Shown: piece by piece, positions 9,449 to 19,537 of the stretch
Position numbering within the stretch: the stretch's first letter is position 1
Layout: each line of letters opens with the position of its first letter
NCBI GenBank assembly: GCA_024103005.1
Contig: JAGFJA010000061.1
Coordinates: 26,372 to 90,371, forward strand
DNA from: Saprospiraceae bacterium
GTDB lineage: Bacteria; Bacteroidota; Bacteroidia; Chitinophagales; Saprospiraceae
Direction of reading: 5' to 3'
Length of the DNA stretch: 64,000 nucleotides
Program-made: the position numbers and the translations under genes
The notes under the pieces: generated by a model
Told to the model about the DNA's origin: nothing
Databases searched by the model: none
What the model saw: only the letters and a program-made list of their open reading frames with translations

Positions 9449-10435
9449 TTATCTTTTGATGTACATGACTTCTTTCACTCCTTTGATAATACGTGACGGG
9501 TTAGGCATATATTCATCTACATAGATGTGGGAATAACCTAAGGAAGAGTCGGCAGCATTGATTCTGGTGACAGGCGCATCCAAATAATCAAAAGCATATT
9601 TCTGTATTTCATAAGCTACCTCTGCCGATACGCCAAACATCGGCCAGCTTTCATCTACTACGACAATTCTGTTGGTTTTTTTAACTGATTGAATCACCGT
9701 TTCTATGTCCAAAGGCCTGATCGTCCTCAAGTCTATTACTTCTGCAGAAATACCTTCTTTTTCAAGCTCCGCGGCTGCAAGCATACAAGTCTTTACCTGC
9801 TTATTGAAAGATACCAGAGTTACATCAGAACCTTCTTTTCGGACAATGGCCTTTCCAATAGGTACCAGATATTCGCCCTCAGGTACTTCACCCTTTTCAC
9901 CGTAAAATACCTCAGATTCCATCATGCAGACAGGATTGGGGTCTCTGATGGCTGATTTTAGTAACCCTTTGGCATCGGCGGGATCAGTACATGAAATTAC
10001 CTTAAGTCCGGGAACGGTTCCCATCCATGCCTCGAAGGTCTGGCTATGTTGTTGTGCAAGCTGTCCGGCAGCACCTGATGGACCGCGGAATACTATCTGA
10101 CAACCAAATTGGCCGGCAGACTGACTCATTGTCTTTGCTGCATTATTGACGATCTGGTCAAAGGCAAGGACAGCGAAGTTCCACGTCATAAACTCAACTA
10201 TAGGCTTGAGCCCATTCATAGCTGCACCGACACCGATTCCGGCAAATCCCAATTCGGCTATCGGTGTGTCAATGACCCTCTCCGGACCAAATTCATCCAA
10301 CATTCCCTTACTCACCTTATATGCACCATTATATGCTGCAACTTCTTCTCCCATCAGGAAAACAGTAGGATCCAAACGCATTTCTTCTACCATGGCTTCC
10401 CTGAGTGCATCTCTCAACGTTAATATTCTGGACAT
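9449..10435 (-). CDS. pdhB: Pyruvate dehydrogenase E1 component, beta subunit
   Basis: The 328-residue protein matches the transketolase-like beta subunit of a heterotetrameric E1. Visible features are the N-terminal region containing MGEEVAAYNGAYKVS, the FAGIGVGAAMNGLKPIVEF region, FRGPSGAAGQLAQQHSQ, and the C-terminal swivel domain with IDLRTIRPLD and VVDESWP. With the alpha subunit it performs thiamine-diphosphate-dependent decarboxylation of pyruvate and transfers acetyl groups to E2. The alpha and E2/E3 genes are not in this window, so the complex is encoded at separate loci, as is common in Bacteroidota. Branched-chain 2-oxo-acid E1 beta is the main alternative; the QQHSQ and GPSG context favours pyruvate. 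A TACATTTG box lies upstream. Confidence 0.9.
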   Translation of the reverse strand: MSRILTLRDALREAMVEEMRLDPTVFLMGEEVAAYNGAYKVSKGMLDEFGPERVIDTPIAELGFAGIGVGAAMNGLKPIVEFMTWNFAVLAFDQIVNNAAKTMSQSAGQFGCQIVFRGPSGAAGQLAQQHSQTFEAWMGTVPGLKVISCTDPADAKGLLKSAIRDPNPVCMMESEVFYGEKGEVPEGEYLVPIGKAIVRKEGSDVTLVSFNKQVKTCMLAAAELEKEGISAEVIDLRTIRPLDIETVIQSVKKTNRIVVVDESWPMFGVSAEVAYEIQKYAFDYLDAPVTRINAADSSLGYSHIYVDEYMPNPSRIIKGVKEVMYIKR

Positions 10436-10455
10436 TCCTTTCTTTAATTTTGTCG

Positions 10456-10463
10456 CAAATGTA
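10456..10463 (-). promoter_or_regulatory. Putative -7 box (TACATTTG) for pdhB
   Basis: Read on the minus strand, TACATTTG matches the Bacteroidota primary-sigma -7 consensus TAnnTTTG, 20 nt upstream of the pdhB ATG. I see no good TTG at the expected -33 spacing, so this is tentative. Confidence 0.4.
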
Positions 10464-10639
10464 ACAAACTTTCCTTATTTTAATGAAAGAAGAAATTTCC
10501 AGGTCTTCCCATTGCGAAAAGTCACTAACATCTGAATGCTTTGATTGTCTGACTCTGACAGGCATTTTTATAAGCAGTGTAATAATTCATCCCTTCTCAT
10601 TTTACGCTATTCCCTGAATATTTGTCCCAAAAAAATGTG

Positions 10640-10647
10640 TACGTTTG
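10640..10647 (+). promoter_or_regulatory. Putative -7 box (TACGTTTG) for argS
   Basis: TACGTTTG fits TAnnTTTG and lies 24 nt before the argS ATG. A TTTG at 10621-10624 lies upstream, but with a 15-nt gap rather than about 19. Confidence 0.4.
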
Positions 10648-10671
10648 CACTTCAATTTAAAGTAAGTTTTC

Positions 10672-12498
10672 ATGAATATCCAGTATATTATTCAACAGTT
10701 GATAAGCGAATCTCTTGCTGATTTATATAGTGCTTCGGTTCAGCTTGGAAATATTCCGGTGACCTTAACCAAACCGGAGATCAAAGGCGATTACACGGTA
10801 ACACTTTTCCCTTTTGCTAAGGAACTCAAATTAAATCCGCATCAAATGGGACAAAATCTGAAAGATAGTCTCTCCGGGAGGCATCCTCATTTTTCCTCCA
10901 TTGAAGTAGCGGGAGGATTCCTTAATTTCACCTTATCAGACGATTACTGGATTTCAGTTTTGAATGAAGTGAATACTCAGATTCAACCGGAAGAAGAAAA
11001 ATTGAAGTATATCATCGAGTTTTCTTCACCCAACACCAATAAACCTCTCCACCTGGGACACATAAGAAATATCCTTCTGGGCGACTCCATGTCAAACATT
11101 CTTAACGCACTTGGCCACAACGTGACGAAGGTTCAGGTAATCAACGACAGAGGAATAGCTATCTGTAAGAGCATGGTCGCTTACAAACTGTTTGGTGAAG
11201 GAAAAGACCCGCAGTCTCTTGGTGTGAAGGGAGATCACTTTGTGGGAGATATGTATGTTTTGTTTGATACTAAATTGAAAGAAGAATACAAGGCATGGCA
11301 ATCGAGTGACGAGGCTGCGCAAATGCTCGCACAATCAGGTAAATCCAACGTGCCTGAAGAATTTTTTGCTGAATATAAGAATCAATACTTTAACCGTCAG
11401 AGCGAATTGGGTTTGATTGCCAGAAAGATGCTGAGTGACTGGGAAGCAGGAGATGAGGCTACGCTACAGCTGTGGAAAACGATGAACAGTTGGGTGTATG
11501 ATGGTATGAATGAAACCTATAAACGCCTCGGCATCACTTTTGACAAAAACTATTATGAAAGCCAGACTTACCTTTTGGGAAAACAAGCTGTGAATCTCGG
11601 TCTTGAGAAGGGTATATTTACCAGGCAGGAAGATTCTTCTGTATGGATCGACCTCACGGATAGAGGGCTGGACCGCAAGCTCTTACTACGCTCAGATGGT
11701 ACCTCTGTCTATATCACCCAGGATATCGGGCTGGCACTCCAACGATATGATGAATTTCAATTTGACCGGATGGTGTATGTCGTGGCAGATGAACAAAACT
11801 ACCACTTTCAGGTGCTTTTCCAGATTTTGAAAACAATGGGCGAAAAGTTTGCAGATAACCTCTACCATTTGAGTTATGGCATGGTCGAATTACCAACCGG
11901 CAAAATGAAGTCCAGAGAAGGTACAGTGGTCGATGCGGATGATCTCATTGCAGAGGTTGTGACAGAAGCTGCCCAATCCGGTCAGGAAAGAGGCGGTATG
12001 GCCTTACTTAGTCAGGAAGAAAGAGATGAAATATTCAGAATCATCGGATTGGGAGCCTTGAAGTATCACATGATTAAAGTAGCACCGAAGAAGAAGATGA
12101 TTTTTGATCCACTTGAATCAGTCGATATGCAGGGTCAAACAAGCCCCTATATTCAAAATGCTTATGTAAGGATACAGAGTATTCTCAGAAGAGAAAAGCC
12201 GGAAGTGAAATCTGTATCCGGAATTCATCTGGATAATCAGGAAATTGAACTCATCAAGTGGATGACAACCTTCGAAGAAACTGTCAGGATTGCCGGCAGG
12301 ACCTATGATCCTTCACAACTTGCCAATTATTTATACGCTTTGGCCAAAACGCTGCACCGTTATTATCATGATGTCCCGATCTTAACAGCACAGGAGGATT
12401 CAATCAAGACTATGAGATTGCTGCTGATCAGTAAGGTGTCTGACTTTCTGAAAGTGGGAATGAAATTGTTGGGAATTGAAATGCCTGAACGAATGTGA
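10672..12498 (+). CDS. argS: Arginyl-tRNA synthetase
   Basis: A class I aminoacyl-tRNA synthetase that charges tRNA-Arg. The 608-residue protein shows the N-terminal additional domain (about 1-100), the SSPNTNKPLHLGH nucleotide-binding region with the HIGH-type motif HLGH, the KMSKS-equivalent stretch KMKSREGTVV in the Bacteroidota variant form, and a C-terminal DALR-type anticodon-binding domain. The length is slightly above the 550-590 typical of many bacteria. It is expressed as a single gene divergent from pdhB. Confidence 0.96.
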   Translation: MNIQYIIQQLISESLADLYSASVQLGNIPVTLTKPEIKGDYTVTLFPFAKELKLNPHQMGQNLKDSLSGRHPHFSSIEVAGGFLNFTLSDDYWISVLNEVNTQIQPEEEKLKYIIEFSSPNTNKPLHLGHIRNILLGDSMSNILNALGHNVTKVQVINDRGIAICKSMVAYKLFGEGKDPQSLGVKGDHFVGDMYVLFDTKLKEEYKAWQSSDEAAQMLAQSGKSNVPEEFFAEYKNQYFNRQSELGLIARKMLSDWEAGDEATLQLWKTMNSWVYDGMNETYKRLGITFDKNYYESQTYLLGKQAVNLGLEKGIFTRQEDSSVWIDLTDRGLDRKLLLRSDGTSVYITQDIGLALQRYDEFQFDRMVYVVADEQNYHFQVLFQILKTMGEKFADNLYHLSYGMVELPTGKMKSREGTVVDADDLIAEVVTEAAQSGQERGGMALLSQEERDEIFRIIGLGALKYHMIKVAPKKKMIFDPLESVDMQGQTSPYIQNAYVRIQSILRREKPEVKSVSGIHLDNQEIELIKWMTTFEETVRIAGRTYDPSQLANYLYALAKTLHRYYHDVPILTAQEDSIKTMRLLLISKVSDFLKVGMKLLGIEMPERM

Positions 12499-12628
12499 TA
12501 ACTTTAATTACACATTAATTTGACCATAAAGATTATAAAATTATGGAATGTTAAAATTCCTGAAAGTTTAGATTTTTCGCAATTTTGTACTTAAAAATAT
12601 TACTTTTACGACCTAAAATTTTAATCGA

Positions 12629-14896
12629 GTGACTAAGCATTTATACGTATTGCTATTTTTATTGATTTCTTTCACCGCATTTTCTCAGAAAACTGTATTA
12701 AGGGGTAATGTTTATGATGCAGAAGATGGAAACTCTGTTATTTCCGCTTCTGTTTCCATTGTAGGAACTAAAATAATTGACCTGACAGATAATAATGGCT
12801 ATTTCAATATTACGGATGTGCCTTCTGGCCTTCAGAAAATAATGGTGACGTATATCGGTTATGATACGGTGTATGTCGAGGTTTATATCAATGCTAACCA
12901 AACCAATTATAAAAAAGTATATCTCCATCCGTCAAACCATGTTCTTCAGGAAGTGCAGGTAACTGCCGGTTCCATTGAAAAAAGAACAGTAGTAAAGGCG
13001 GGAGTGATAACTGTCAGCCCCAAACAAATTAAGCAGCTTCCTTCTATTGGCGGAGATGCCGATATCGCCCAATATTTGCCTGTTTTACCCGGAATTGTCA
13101 GCACAGGTGATCAGGGTGGACAGATTTATATCAGAGGCGGTGCTCCTGTGCAGAATAAGATAATGATTGACGGGATGACCATTTTTAATCCGTTTCACAG
13201 CATAGGTATCTTTTCGGTTTTTGAAACAGAGGCGATTAAAACAATTGATGTGAACTCGGCAGGGTTTAATGTAGAATACGGAGGTAGAGTTTCTGCAATA
13301 GTCGATATCAAGACTAAGGATGGCAATAAGAAGAGATTTGGTGGTGTAGTGGGTGTTAGCCCGTTTAATGCAAAGGCTATGCTGGAAGGCCCTCTGGTAA
13401 AATTGAATGAAAACAAAGCTTTTTCTTCATCATATTTACTTACATATAAGCGATCATTACTGGACCTGACCTCTAAGACATTATACAGCTATGTGAATAA
13501 AGACGGTTTGCCGTTTGCCTTCGAAGATTTTTATGGCAAGGTCAATTTGGGTTTTGATAATGGTAGTAAAATTGATGTCTTTGGATTTAAATTTAAAGAC
13601 CGTGTAGATTATAATGCCAATACAAACTTTATGTGGGACAACGCCGGAGGAGGAATAAATTTCGTTCTGAACCCGGTTGGTTCTAATTTTAATATTGCAG
13701 TCAATGCCAATTTGACAAGCTATTCCATTGAATTAAACGAAAAAGATCAGAATCCCCGCACGTCGTCACTTAACAATTATTTTGTGGGGGCAAACTTTAC
13801 AAATTATTATACCAAGTCAGAAATTCAGTTTGGTATTGAAGTCGGAGGTAATGCAACCAACCTGGATTATACCAACTATCTGAAAAACACCATAAGCCAG
13901 ATTGACAATACGACGGAATTAGCTTTTTATTTTAAGGATAAATTGCTTTTAGGTAAACTTGTACTGGAACCGGGAATCAGATTACATTATTACGCATCAT
14001 TGGGACAATTTAGCCCTGAACCGCGCATAGGAATGAAATATAATGTAACTAAACAGCTTAGATTGAAAGCAGCAGCAGGACTATATTCTCAAAATATACT
14101 AAGTACAGTGGATGATCGTGATGTCGTCAACCTTTTTAGCGGATTTTTATCGGGTCCGGAAGAATCTATTTACGACTATGGAAAGAACCAACTGTTGAAT
14201 AGCGTCCTGCAAAAAGCCTATCATGCATTATTCGGTATAGAATATGATGTAAATCAATATCTGGAATTGAATCTGGAACCATATTATAAGGACTTCACCG
14301 CTTTGTTGAATCTGAACAGAGGAAAATTATTGCCAAGTGATCCGAATTATCTCCTCGAAACCGGAAAAGCTTATGGGATAGACCTGGCTGCTAAATATAG
14401 TCGCGGAAGATATTATATTTGGGGTACATATTCATACGGTCATGTGACACGTAATGATGGACGCCAGGAGTACCCGACAATTTATGACAGAACACACAAC
14501 ATCAACTTGCTGGGATCTGTTGCTTTTGGCAAGGACAGGTCTTTTGAATTGAGTGCAAGATTTAATTTTGGCAGCGGTTTTCCTTTTACGAGAGCAATTG
14601 GCTTTTTCGACCAATTACCCGGAACAGATTTGAGCACAGACTTTGTGTCAGCCAACGGACAGATAGGTATATTATATGAAAGCAAGCGTAATCAGGGCAG
14701 ATTGCCGGATTATGCAAGATTTGATTTGTCTGCTAAAAAAACATTCAAATTTAGCGAACATGTAAGATTGGAAGTTAATGCCAGCATATCAAATGTGACC
14801 AATCGCGCCAATATTTTTTATGTAAACAGGCTGACCTATGAGCGTATAGACCAGCTGCCTATCCTCCCAAGCTTAGGCGTAAACTTTTATTTTTAA
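12629..14896 (+). CDS. TonB-dependent receptor with carboxypeptidase-regulatory domain
   Basis: A 755-residue outer-membrane receptor. It has a signal peptide ending near AFSQ, an N-terminal CarboxypepD_reg-like beta-sandwich (about 20-110), then a TonB plug (about 120-240, including GGQIYIRGGAPVQNKIMIDG) and a beta-barrel ending in an aromatic strand (GVNFYF). The start codon is GTG at 12629, placing the signal peptide at the N terminus. There is no SusD partner, so it is not a standard glycan-utilization pair. It is followed after 18 nt by the deiminase gene and is probably co-transcribed with it, which hints at import of, or surface cooperation with, a peptide-derived substrate. The substrate itself cannot be read from sequence. 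Confidence 0.9.
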   Translation: MTKHLYVLLFLLISFTAFSQKTVLRGNVYDAEDGNSVISASVSIVGTKIIDLTDNNGYFNITDVPSGLQKIMVTYIGYDTVYVEVYINANQTNYKKVYLHPSNHVLQEVQVTAGSIEKRTVVKAGVITVSPKQIKQLPSIGGDADIAQYLPVLPGIVSTGDQGGQIYIRGGAPVQNKIMIDGMTIFNPFHSIGIFSVFETEAIKTIDVNSAGFNVEYGGRVSAIVDIKTKDGNKKRFGGVVGVSPFNAKAMLEGPLVKLNENKAFSSSYLLTYKRSLLDLTSKTLYSYVNKDGLPFAFEDFYGKVNLGFDNGSKIDVFGFKFKDRVDYNANTNFMWDNAGGGINFVLNPVGSNFNIAVNANLTSYSIELNEKDQNPRTSSLNNYFVGANFTNYYTKSEIQFGIEVGGNATNLDYTNYLKNTISQIDNTTELAFYFKDKLLLGKLVLEPGIRLHYYASLGQFSPEPRIGMKYNVTKQLRLKAAAGLYSQNILSTVDDRDVVNLFSGFLSGPEESIYDYGKNQLLNSVLQKAYHALFGIEYDVNQYLELNLEPYYKDFTALLNLNRGKLLPSDPNYLLETGKAYGIDLAAKYSRGRYYIWGTYSYGHVTRNDGRQEYPTIYDRTHNINLLGSVAFGKDRSFELSARFNFGSGFPFTRAIGFFDQLPGTDLSTDFVSANGQIGILYESKRNQGRLPDYARFDLSAKKTFKFSEHVRLEVNASISNVTNRANIFYVNRLTYERIDQLPILPSLGVNFYF

Positions 14897-14914
14897 TAAT
14901 AAACATAGCAAACG

Positions 14915-16675
14915 ATGTATAAATACTATGTAATAATATTTCTTGGGATTTATACATCAATTGCGCTTGGACAGGACCTGCCGAGAGGTTTTTCCGGGAA
15001 TGAAGCCGGTCGTATGCAGGAATATCTTGCAAGAACAATAAAGTCTTTGCCCAATAGGGGAGAAATTGTTCCCGGCAGGATGAGGAGTATGGCTGAATGG
15101 GAAGAATTGCAGGGTCTGATTATTTCCTGGGTTAATAGTTATCGGGATATTCAGGCAGAAATAGTGAGAGCTGTAATACCTCAATGTCGGATAATTATAA
15201 CATGCTCCAATCCGGATAATGTTAAAAGTTTTTTGGAATCAAAAGGCATTGCCGATAATGGTAATATACAGTATGTGGTAGGAAAGTATAATTCAATTTG
15301 GGTCAGAGATTATGGTCCCAATAGTGTGTATCTGAACGATGTGGATTCACTTTATCTGACAGATTGGATTTATAACAGACCAAGGTATCAGGATGATACA
15401 CTTGCCAGGCAGCTAAGCCGCTCACTCCATTTGCCGCTTCTGGAGACAAATACAGTTCCTGATGATCTGGTGCATACCGGAGGAAATTATATGTCGGATG
15501 GATTGGGATTGGCATTCTCTTCTCTCCTGGTAATGGACGAAAACGGACCATTAAACCATTACGGATTTTCCAATCATACGGAAGCAGAGGTGGATTCAAT
15601 AATGAAAAAGTATATGGGCACACAAACTTACATAAAAATGGAGACCCTGCCTTATGACGCTATTCACCACATCGATATGCACATGAAAATACTTGATGAG
15701 CAGACTATACTGGTTGGACGATATCAAAACAATGTAGCTGACGGAGCACAGATAAATGCAAATATCGATTATGTCTTGTCTAATTTTAAAAATTCATTTG
15801 GCAAACCATTCAGAATCGTCTATATACCTATGCCGCCCGGACCGAATGGTGAATATCCTGATAACAATGGAGACTACCGGACATACACAAATTCCGTATT
15901 TGTAAATAAAACAGTGATTGTTCCCTTCTATCAAGAGAAGTACGATACCGCGGCAGAGAATATTTATCGTCAGACACTTCCGGGCTATAATATAGTTGGT
16001 ATTGATTGTAATAAAATTATTCCTTCCCTCGGAGCAATACATTGTATCACCAAAGAGGTGGGCGTGACAGACCCTTTGATGATCTCAGTTAACCAGGCGG
16101 AACCATTTGTTGATGCCTCTGATGAAGGAGCGAGAAAGATTGGTGCCAGAGTAAAGAATAGGTCGGGTATCCGGGAAGTAAGGCTGTATTATCGGCAAGA
16201 TAAGGACGATACCGGTTGGAGTCAGATAAGAATGGAACAAGATTCGGCGTATGAGGATTATTTTACGGCTGTCTTGCCGCCATTTGATTCTCTGTCAGAG
16301 TATTATGTCGAGGCTGAAGCTAATTCAGGAAAAATATTATCCCGTCCGATGACTGCCCCTGATGGCTATTTTAGCACAAGAACACTTTCAACAAATTTCA
16401 CAGCAAAAGTTACCTTGCCGGTTAATTTAGAGATTTATCCCAACCCGGCAAAAGCAACGACCGCAATTCATTTGAGTTTGTTTTCCCGTCAAAAGATCAG
16501 TGTAAAATTGTTTGATAGCAATGGAAAAGAAGTTCTAACAATCTTTGACGGACAATGGAATCCTTCACAGCCAAAACTGTTTTTTAATGCCCGGAATCTT
16601 ACTCCCGGCTTGTATTTTGTCAGAATTCATGGTCGCGGTATAGAAGCAGCAGCTAAGGTGGTTGTTGTACATTGA
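14915..16675 (+). CDS. Secreted peptidylarginine/agmatine deiminase family protein with T9SS sorting domain
   Basis: A 586-residue secreted protein with signal peptide (about 1-20), an agmatine/peptidylarginine deiminase fold (about 50-390), an immunoglobulin-like spacer and a type IX secretion C-terminal domain (about 505-586; begins YPNPAKA, contains GLYFVRI). Catalytic landmarks of the guanidino-modifying superfamily are visible: WVRDYGP, HTGGNYMSDG, HIDMHMK and the nucleophile C377 in GAIHCITKEVG. The same architecture is known from Porphyromonas PPAD, which citrullinates C-terminal arginines. Whether this enzyme acts on free agmatine, arginine or peptides is not decided by sequence; export through T9SS favours an extracellular peptide or arginine substrate. 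The gene sits 18 nt after a TonB receptor gene. Confidence 0.88.
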   Translation: MYKYYVIIFLGIYTSIALGQDLPRGFSGNEAGRMQEYLARTIKSLPNRGEIVPGRMRSMAEWEELQGLIISWVNSYRDIQAEIVRAVIPQCRIIITCSNPDNVKSFLESKGIADNGNIQYVVGKYNSIWVRDYGPNSVYLNDVDSLYLTDWIYNRPRYQDDTLARQLSRSLHLPLLETNTVPDDLVHTGGNYMSDGLGLAFSSLLVMDENGPLNHYGFSNHTEAEVDSIMKKYMGTQTYIKMETLPYDAIHHIDMHMKILDEQTILVGRYQNNVADGAQINANIDYVLSNFKNSFGKPFRIVYIPMPPGPNGEYPDNNGDYRTYTNSVFVNKTVIVPFYQEKYDTAAENIYRQTLPGYNIVGIDCNKIIPSLGAIHCITKEVGVTDPLMISVNQAEPFVDASDEGARKIGARVKNRSGIREVRLYYRQDKDDTGWSQIRMEQDSAYEDYFTAVLPPFDSLSEYYVEAEANSGKILSRPMTAPDGYFSTRTLSTNFTAKVTLPVNLEIYPNPAKATTAIHLSLFSRQKISVKLFDSNGKEVLTIFDGQWNPSQPKLFFNARNLTPGLYFVRIHGRGIEAAAKVVVVH

Positions 16676-17012
16676 CAATTATCTTATATATATTTCATTT
16701 TGGGTATAAGGTCTCCTGGTAGCTATAAATAATTGCATAGATATATTTCTCATTGATAAATTGATGTTAACACATTAAAAAGAATTTATATTTATAGAAC
16801 TTTTTTGCTTTATTTTGCATTTAATTCCATATGGGTTTCAAAAGTTGTGTCACATTAAAATTGATTAAATTTTTATAAATCTTTATTAAAGACGTAGCAA
16901 CCAAATTGGACAGATTCATCAAGATATTGAGAATCATTTGATTGGTTTTATGGTTTTTGGGTTAATTGATAAACCTTATATTGAACATCTTGTAAAGTTA
17001 AAAGCTAAGTCA
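16676..17012. other. Non-coding spacer, 337 nt
   Basis: AT-rich spacer before the LysM gene. I see no RNA gene, clear hairpin terminator or convincing promoter pair. An in-frame TTG at 16938 would extend the LysM protein but would bury its signal peptide. Confidence 0.5.
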
Positions 17013-18017
17013 ATGAAATTTATTTTCCAGAATTCGTTATACATCTGTATTTTATTCTTAGTAACCGGCAAGGCTTATGCGACGGGTGATTCACTGCATG
17101 TACTTACGGCTTATGATACCATTTTCATACAAAAAGACAGTCTTGGTATCAATTATTTTAACCACAAGGTCGCAGCCAAGCAGACCATTTACGGTATTTG
17201 CAGGTTTTACGGGATAAAACCTCGTCAATTGAGGGAACTCAATCCCGCACTCATGGTCAGAGGAATACAGATAGATGAATTGATTAAAGTTCCTATAAGC
17301 GCAAAGATGATAAAGGTTTCCTCCCTGCCTGCTGAAAGATCTGGTTTTGCGCCGGTTTATTATGAAGTAAAACCGGGAGAAGGGCTGTTTAATATTTCAA
17401 GAAATTATTTTTCAATTAAGCCGGAAAAAATAATGGCTATTAATGGAATGACATCGCCGGAATTGAAATTGGGTCAACTCTTGTTAATTGGCTGGATTCC
17501 ATTGGATTTATTCAATCCGACGGTAAATACCCCAAAGGCAAAATATAACAATAAAGCCAATCAGAAATCTGAAAGTTCACAAAGTAATAAAGATAAATTG
17601 CTGTTTCGCGATGCCCGGACCATAACAAAAGAGAAAGAAATAGCTCGTGAAGCAGTAGAAGAGGCTGCTGAAAAAGCTGAGAAGGAAGACGCTAAGAATA
17701 CAACTGAATCGAATAAATCAAAATTTGAGAATAGCAGTGTTACTAAAGTAAGTGATCAGGGAATTGCATTTTGGCATAAGGAAATGAAGGGGAATAAGGG
17801 TCTTTATGTGCTGCATCGCATTGCACCGAGGGGCTCCATAATAAGAATTACAAACCCAATGTATGGAAGTACCATTTATGCCCGTGTCGCCGGTACGATT
17901 TCACCAAATGCATATCCGGATGAAGTGATGATCGTCGTTTCACCTGAGGTAGCTTCCAGATTAGGAGCAAAAGATGCAAGATTTTTTTCAAGAATTACTT
18001 ACTTTAAACAGGAATAG
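17013..18017 (+). CDS. LysM-domain envelope protein with RlpA-like C terminus
   Basis: A 334-residue exported protein. ATG at 17013 is chosen because it places a normal signal peptide (ending GKAYA) at the N terminus. Two LysM-type repeats follow: one around KVAAKQTIYGICRFYGIKP and one around YYEVKPGEGLFNISRNYF. LysM modules bind N-acetylglucosamine-containing polymers such as peptidoglycan. A Glu/Lys/Ala-rich linker leads to a C-terminal domain (about 245-334) with YVLHRIAPRGSIIRITNP and an Asn/Ala-rich turn, resembling the double-psi beta-barrel RlpA-like domain. The role is probably cell-wall binding or remodelling in the periplasm. No catalytic residue is recognised with confidence. Confidence 0.8.
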   Translation: MKFIFQNSLYICILFLVTGKAYATGDSLHVLTAYDTIFIQKDSLGINYFNHKVAAKQTIYGICRFYGIKPRQLRELNPALMVRGIQIDELIKVPISAKMIKVSSLPAERSGFAPVYYEVKPGEGLFNISRNYFSIKPEKIMAINGMTSPELKLGQLLLIGWIPLDLFNPTVNTPKAKYNNKANQKSESSQSNKDKLLFRDARTITKEKEIAREAVEEAAEKAEKEDAKNTTESNKSKFENSSVTKVSDQGIAFWHKEMKGNKGLYVLHRIAPRGSIIRITNPMYGSTIYARVAGTISPNAYPDEVMIVVSPEVASRLGAKDARFFSRITYFKQE

Positions 18018-18179
18018 CTATTTGGCTGATGTTACTAAAATTGCTGATTATAGCTTAAAAAGAATGGTTAACGGATTGGTCTTGCACTTTTAATTTAAAA
18101 TATGCGTTATTTTTTGAAATAATAAGCCTTGTCAGATAGCCTAAATATTCTTTTTCTTTTTAATATGTTTCTCATTTAA

Positions 18180-18187
18180 TATATTTG
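18180..18187 (+). promoter_or_regulatory. Putative -7 box (TATATTTG)
   Basis: TATATTTG, matching TAnnTTTG, lies 43 nt before the beta-barrel gene. No convincing -33 TTG at 19 nt. Confidence 0.4.
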
Positions 18188-18230
18188 CAATGAATATTTA
18201 TTCTCGAAATTTAAATATCAATCCTGCAAG

Positions 18231-18866
18231 ATGAGAATTATCTTTATTATATGGATATTGGTCCTATTGCTTTTCAACTTGCAAGCTCAAAATGTCGGTT
18301 TTCATTTCGGCATAAAGGCCGGATTCAGCCAGACTGATTATGGATTAAAGGAATTATTGGTGAGCGATCCGGATGACTTTAAAATGGTTATTGAAAACAG
18401 TAGGGTGGGTTACCATGGAGGAATTACTCTCCAGTTAAGATTAAATAAATTAATTATCCAGCCGGAAGCTATCCTTAACACAATTAATGTGAATTATAAA
18501 TTATCCGGACGCATTGGAGGAATTATTGATACAATCCTTGCAAAAGAAACTATACGAAATCTCGACATCCCCTTTATGATAGGCTTTAAATCAGGCGTTT
18601 TGAGATTGAATGCCGGACCTGTTGGACATCTGTACCTGGATAGTTCAACCGATTTGTTTAATGTATCCGGTTATAGTGAGCAGTTCAATAAAATAGAATG
18701 GGGCTGGCAGGCAGGTATGGGTCTGGATATCTGGAAAATTACCATAGATTTGCGTTATGAAGGGAATTTTTCAAAATTTGGTGACCACATCCGTTTCGGT
18801 GACAAATCTTATGCCTTTTCAGATAACCCTGCGCGACTAATTGCTTCCGTAGGTTTAATGTTTTAA
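18231..18866 (+). CDS. Outer-membrane beta-barrel protein, PorT-like
   Basis: A 211-residue exported protein. The signal peptide ends near NLQAQ, followed by alternating hydrophobic strands and glycine turns (FHFGIKAGFSQ, GWQAGMGLDIWK, and a terminal strand ending LIASVGLMF). This is the small-barrel architecture often annotated in Bacteroidota as PorT-family or outer membrane beta-barrel protein. No specific function is assignable. It stands alone between the LysM gene and a 670-nt gene-free stretch. Confidence 0.75.
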   Translation: MRIIFIIWILVLLLFNLQAQNVGFHFGIKAGFSQTDYGLKELLVSDPDDFKMVIENSRVGYHGGITLQLRLNKLIIQPEAILNTINVNYKLSGRIGGIIDTILAKETIRNLDIPFMIGFKSGVLRLNAGPVGHLYLDSSTDLFNVSGYSEQFNKIEWGWQAGMGLDIWKITIDLRYEGNFSKFGDHIRFGDKSYAFSDNPARLIASVGLMF

Positions 18867-19537
18867 CATTTCTGGTTATCGTAGTAGCTGCTTTTTATCT
18901 TTCCATTTGTTGATTTGCCAAAGTTTAATAATTTGTAATAATTGGATATTCAGACCAATATGGATTATTAAGTATTTATATTTCTTTGTCTAAGATTATG
19001 AAATATTTATTTTAATGTATGCTTTATTTTAAAATATTATAATTGTAATACTTCTTGGATTGATCCTACAGTCTTAACCGGAGAGGCTTGAGTATTCTGA
19101 TAATGCGAGATATCAAACGGGAGAAACTCCATCAAACGGTGAAGCCAACAAATACCGAAGCTATCAAACCACGTGTTGCAAGCGCTCCCAAACCAAATTT
19201 CTAAATTAATTCGTTACACAGAAACATCAGTTAATAAAAAAAGTTAGCCTGTATTTGTGATTGATATTATTCCATCTTATTATTTGATTTGCAACATTAA
19301 ATTTCAATATAATATAGAATCATCTATTCAAAATACTTTATTTAATGCGGTAGCTATGATATGCGTATCTGTATAAAACCTTGTTGTATGGTATTATCTT
19401 TATATGTATAAATCATTTGTTTTTAATAACATATTATATATGTAAAAAAAATGTATAAATAATTTAACGATTACTTAATGAAAATTTATAGATTTGGATG
19501 AAATTTTTGCATTTTTTTTGAACCAAAAATAGTAACT
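18867..19537. other. Gene-free stretch, 671 nt, holding one repeat copy
   Basis: No coding frame of note. Its middle holds the most decayed copy of the window's three-copy repeat (19026-19229). The last 300 nt are very AT-rich, with a possible TAGATTTG box at 19489-19496, about 40 nt before the TonB receptor ATG. Confidence 0.7.
19026..19229 (-). repeat. Dispersed degenerate repeat, copy A
   Basis: Read on the minus strand this stretch aligns along its length with copies at 37768-37971 and 58947-59150. Shared landmarks include GAAATTTGGTTT, GTTTGATAGCTT and GATCAATCCAAGA (with the + strand copy) in the same order. It is the most diverged copy and carries extra sequence in its middle. No open frame survives. 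Confidence 0.8.
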
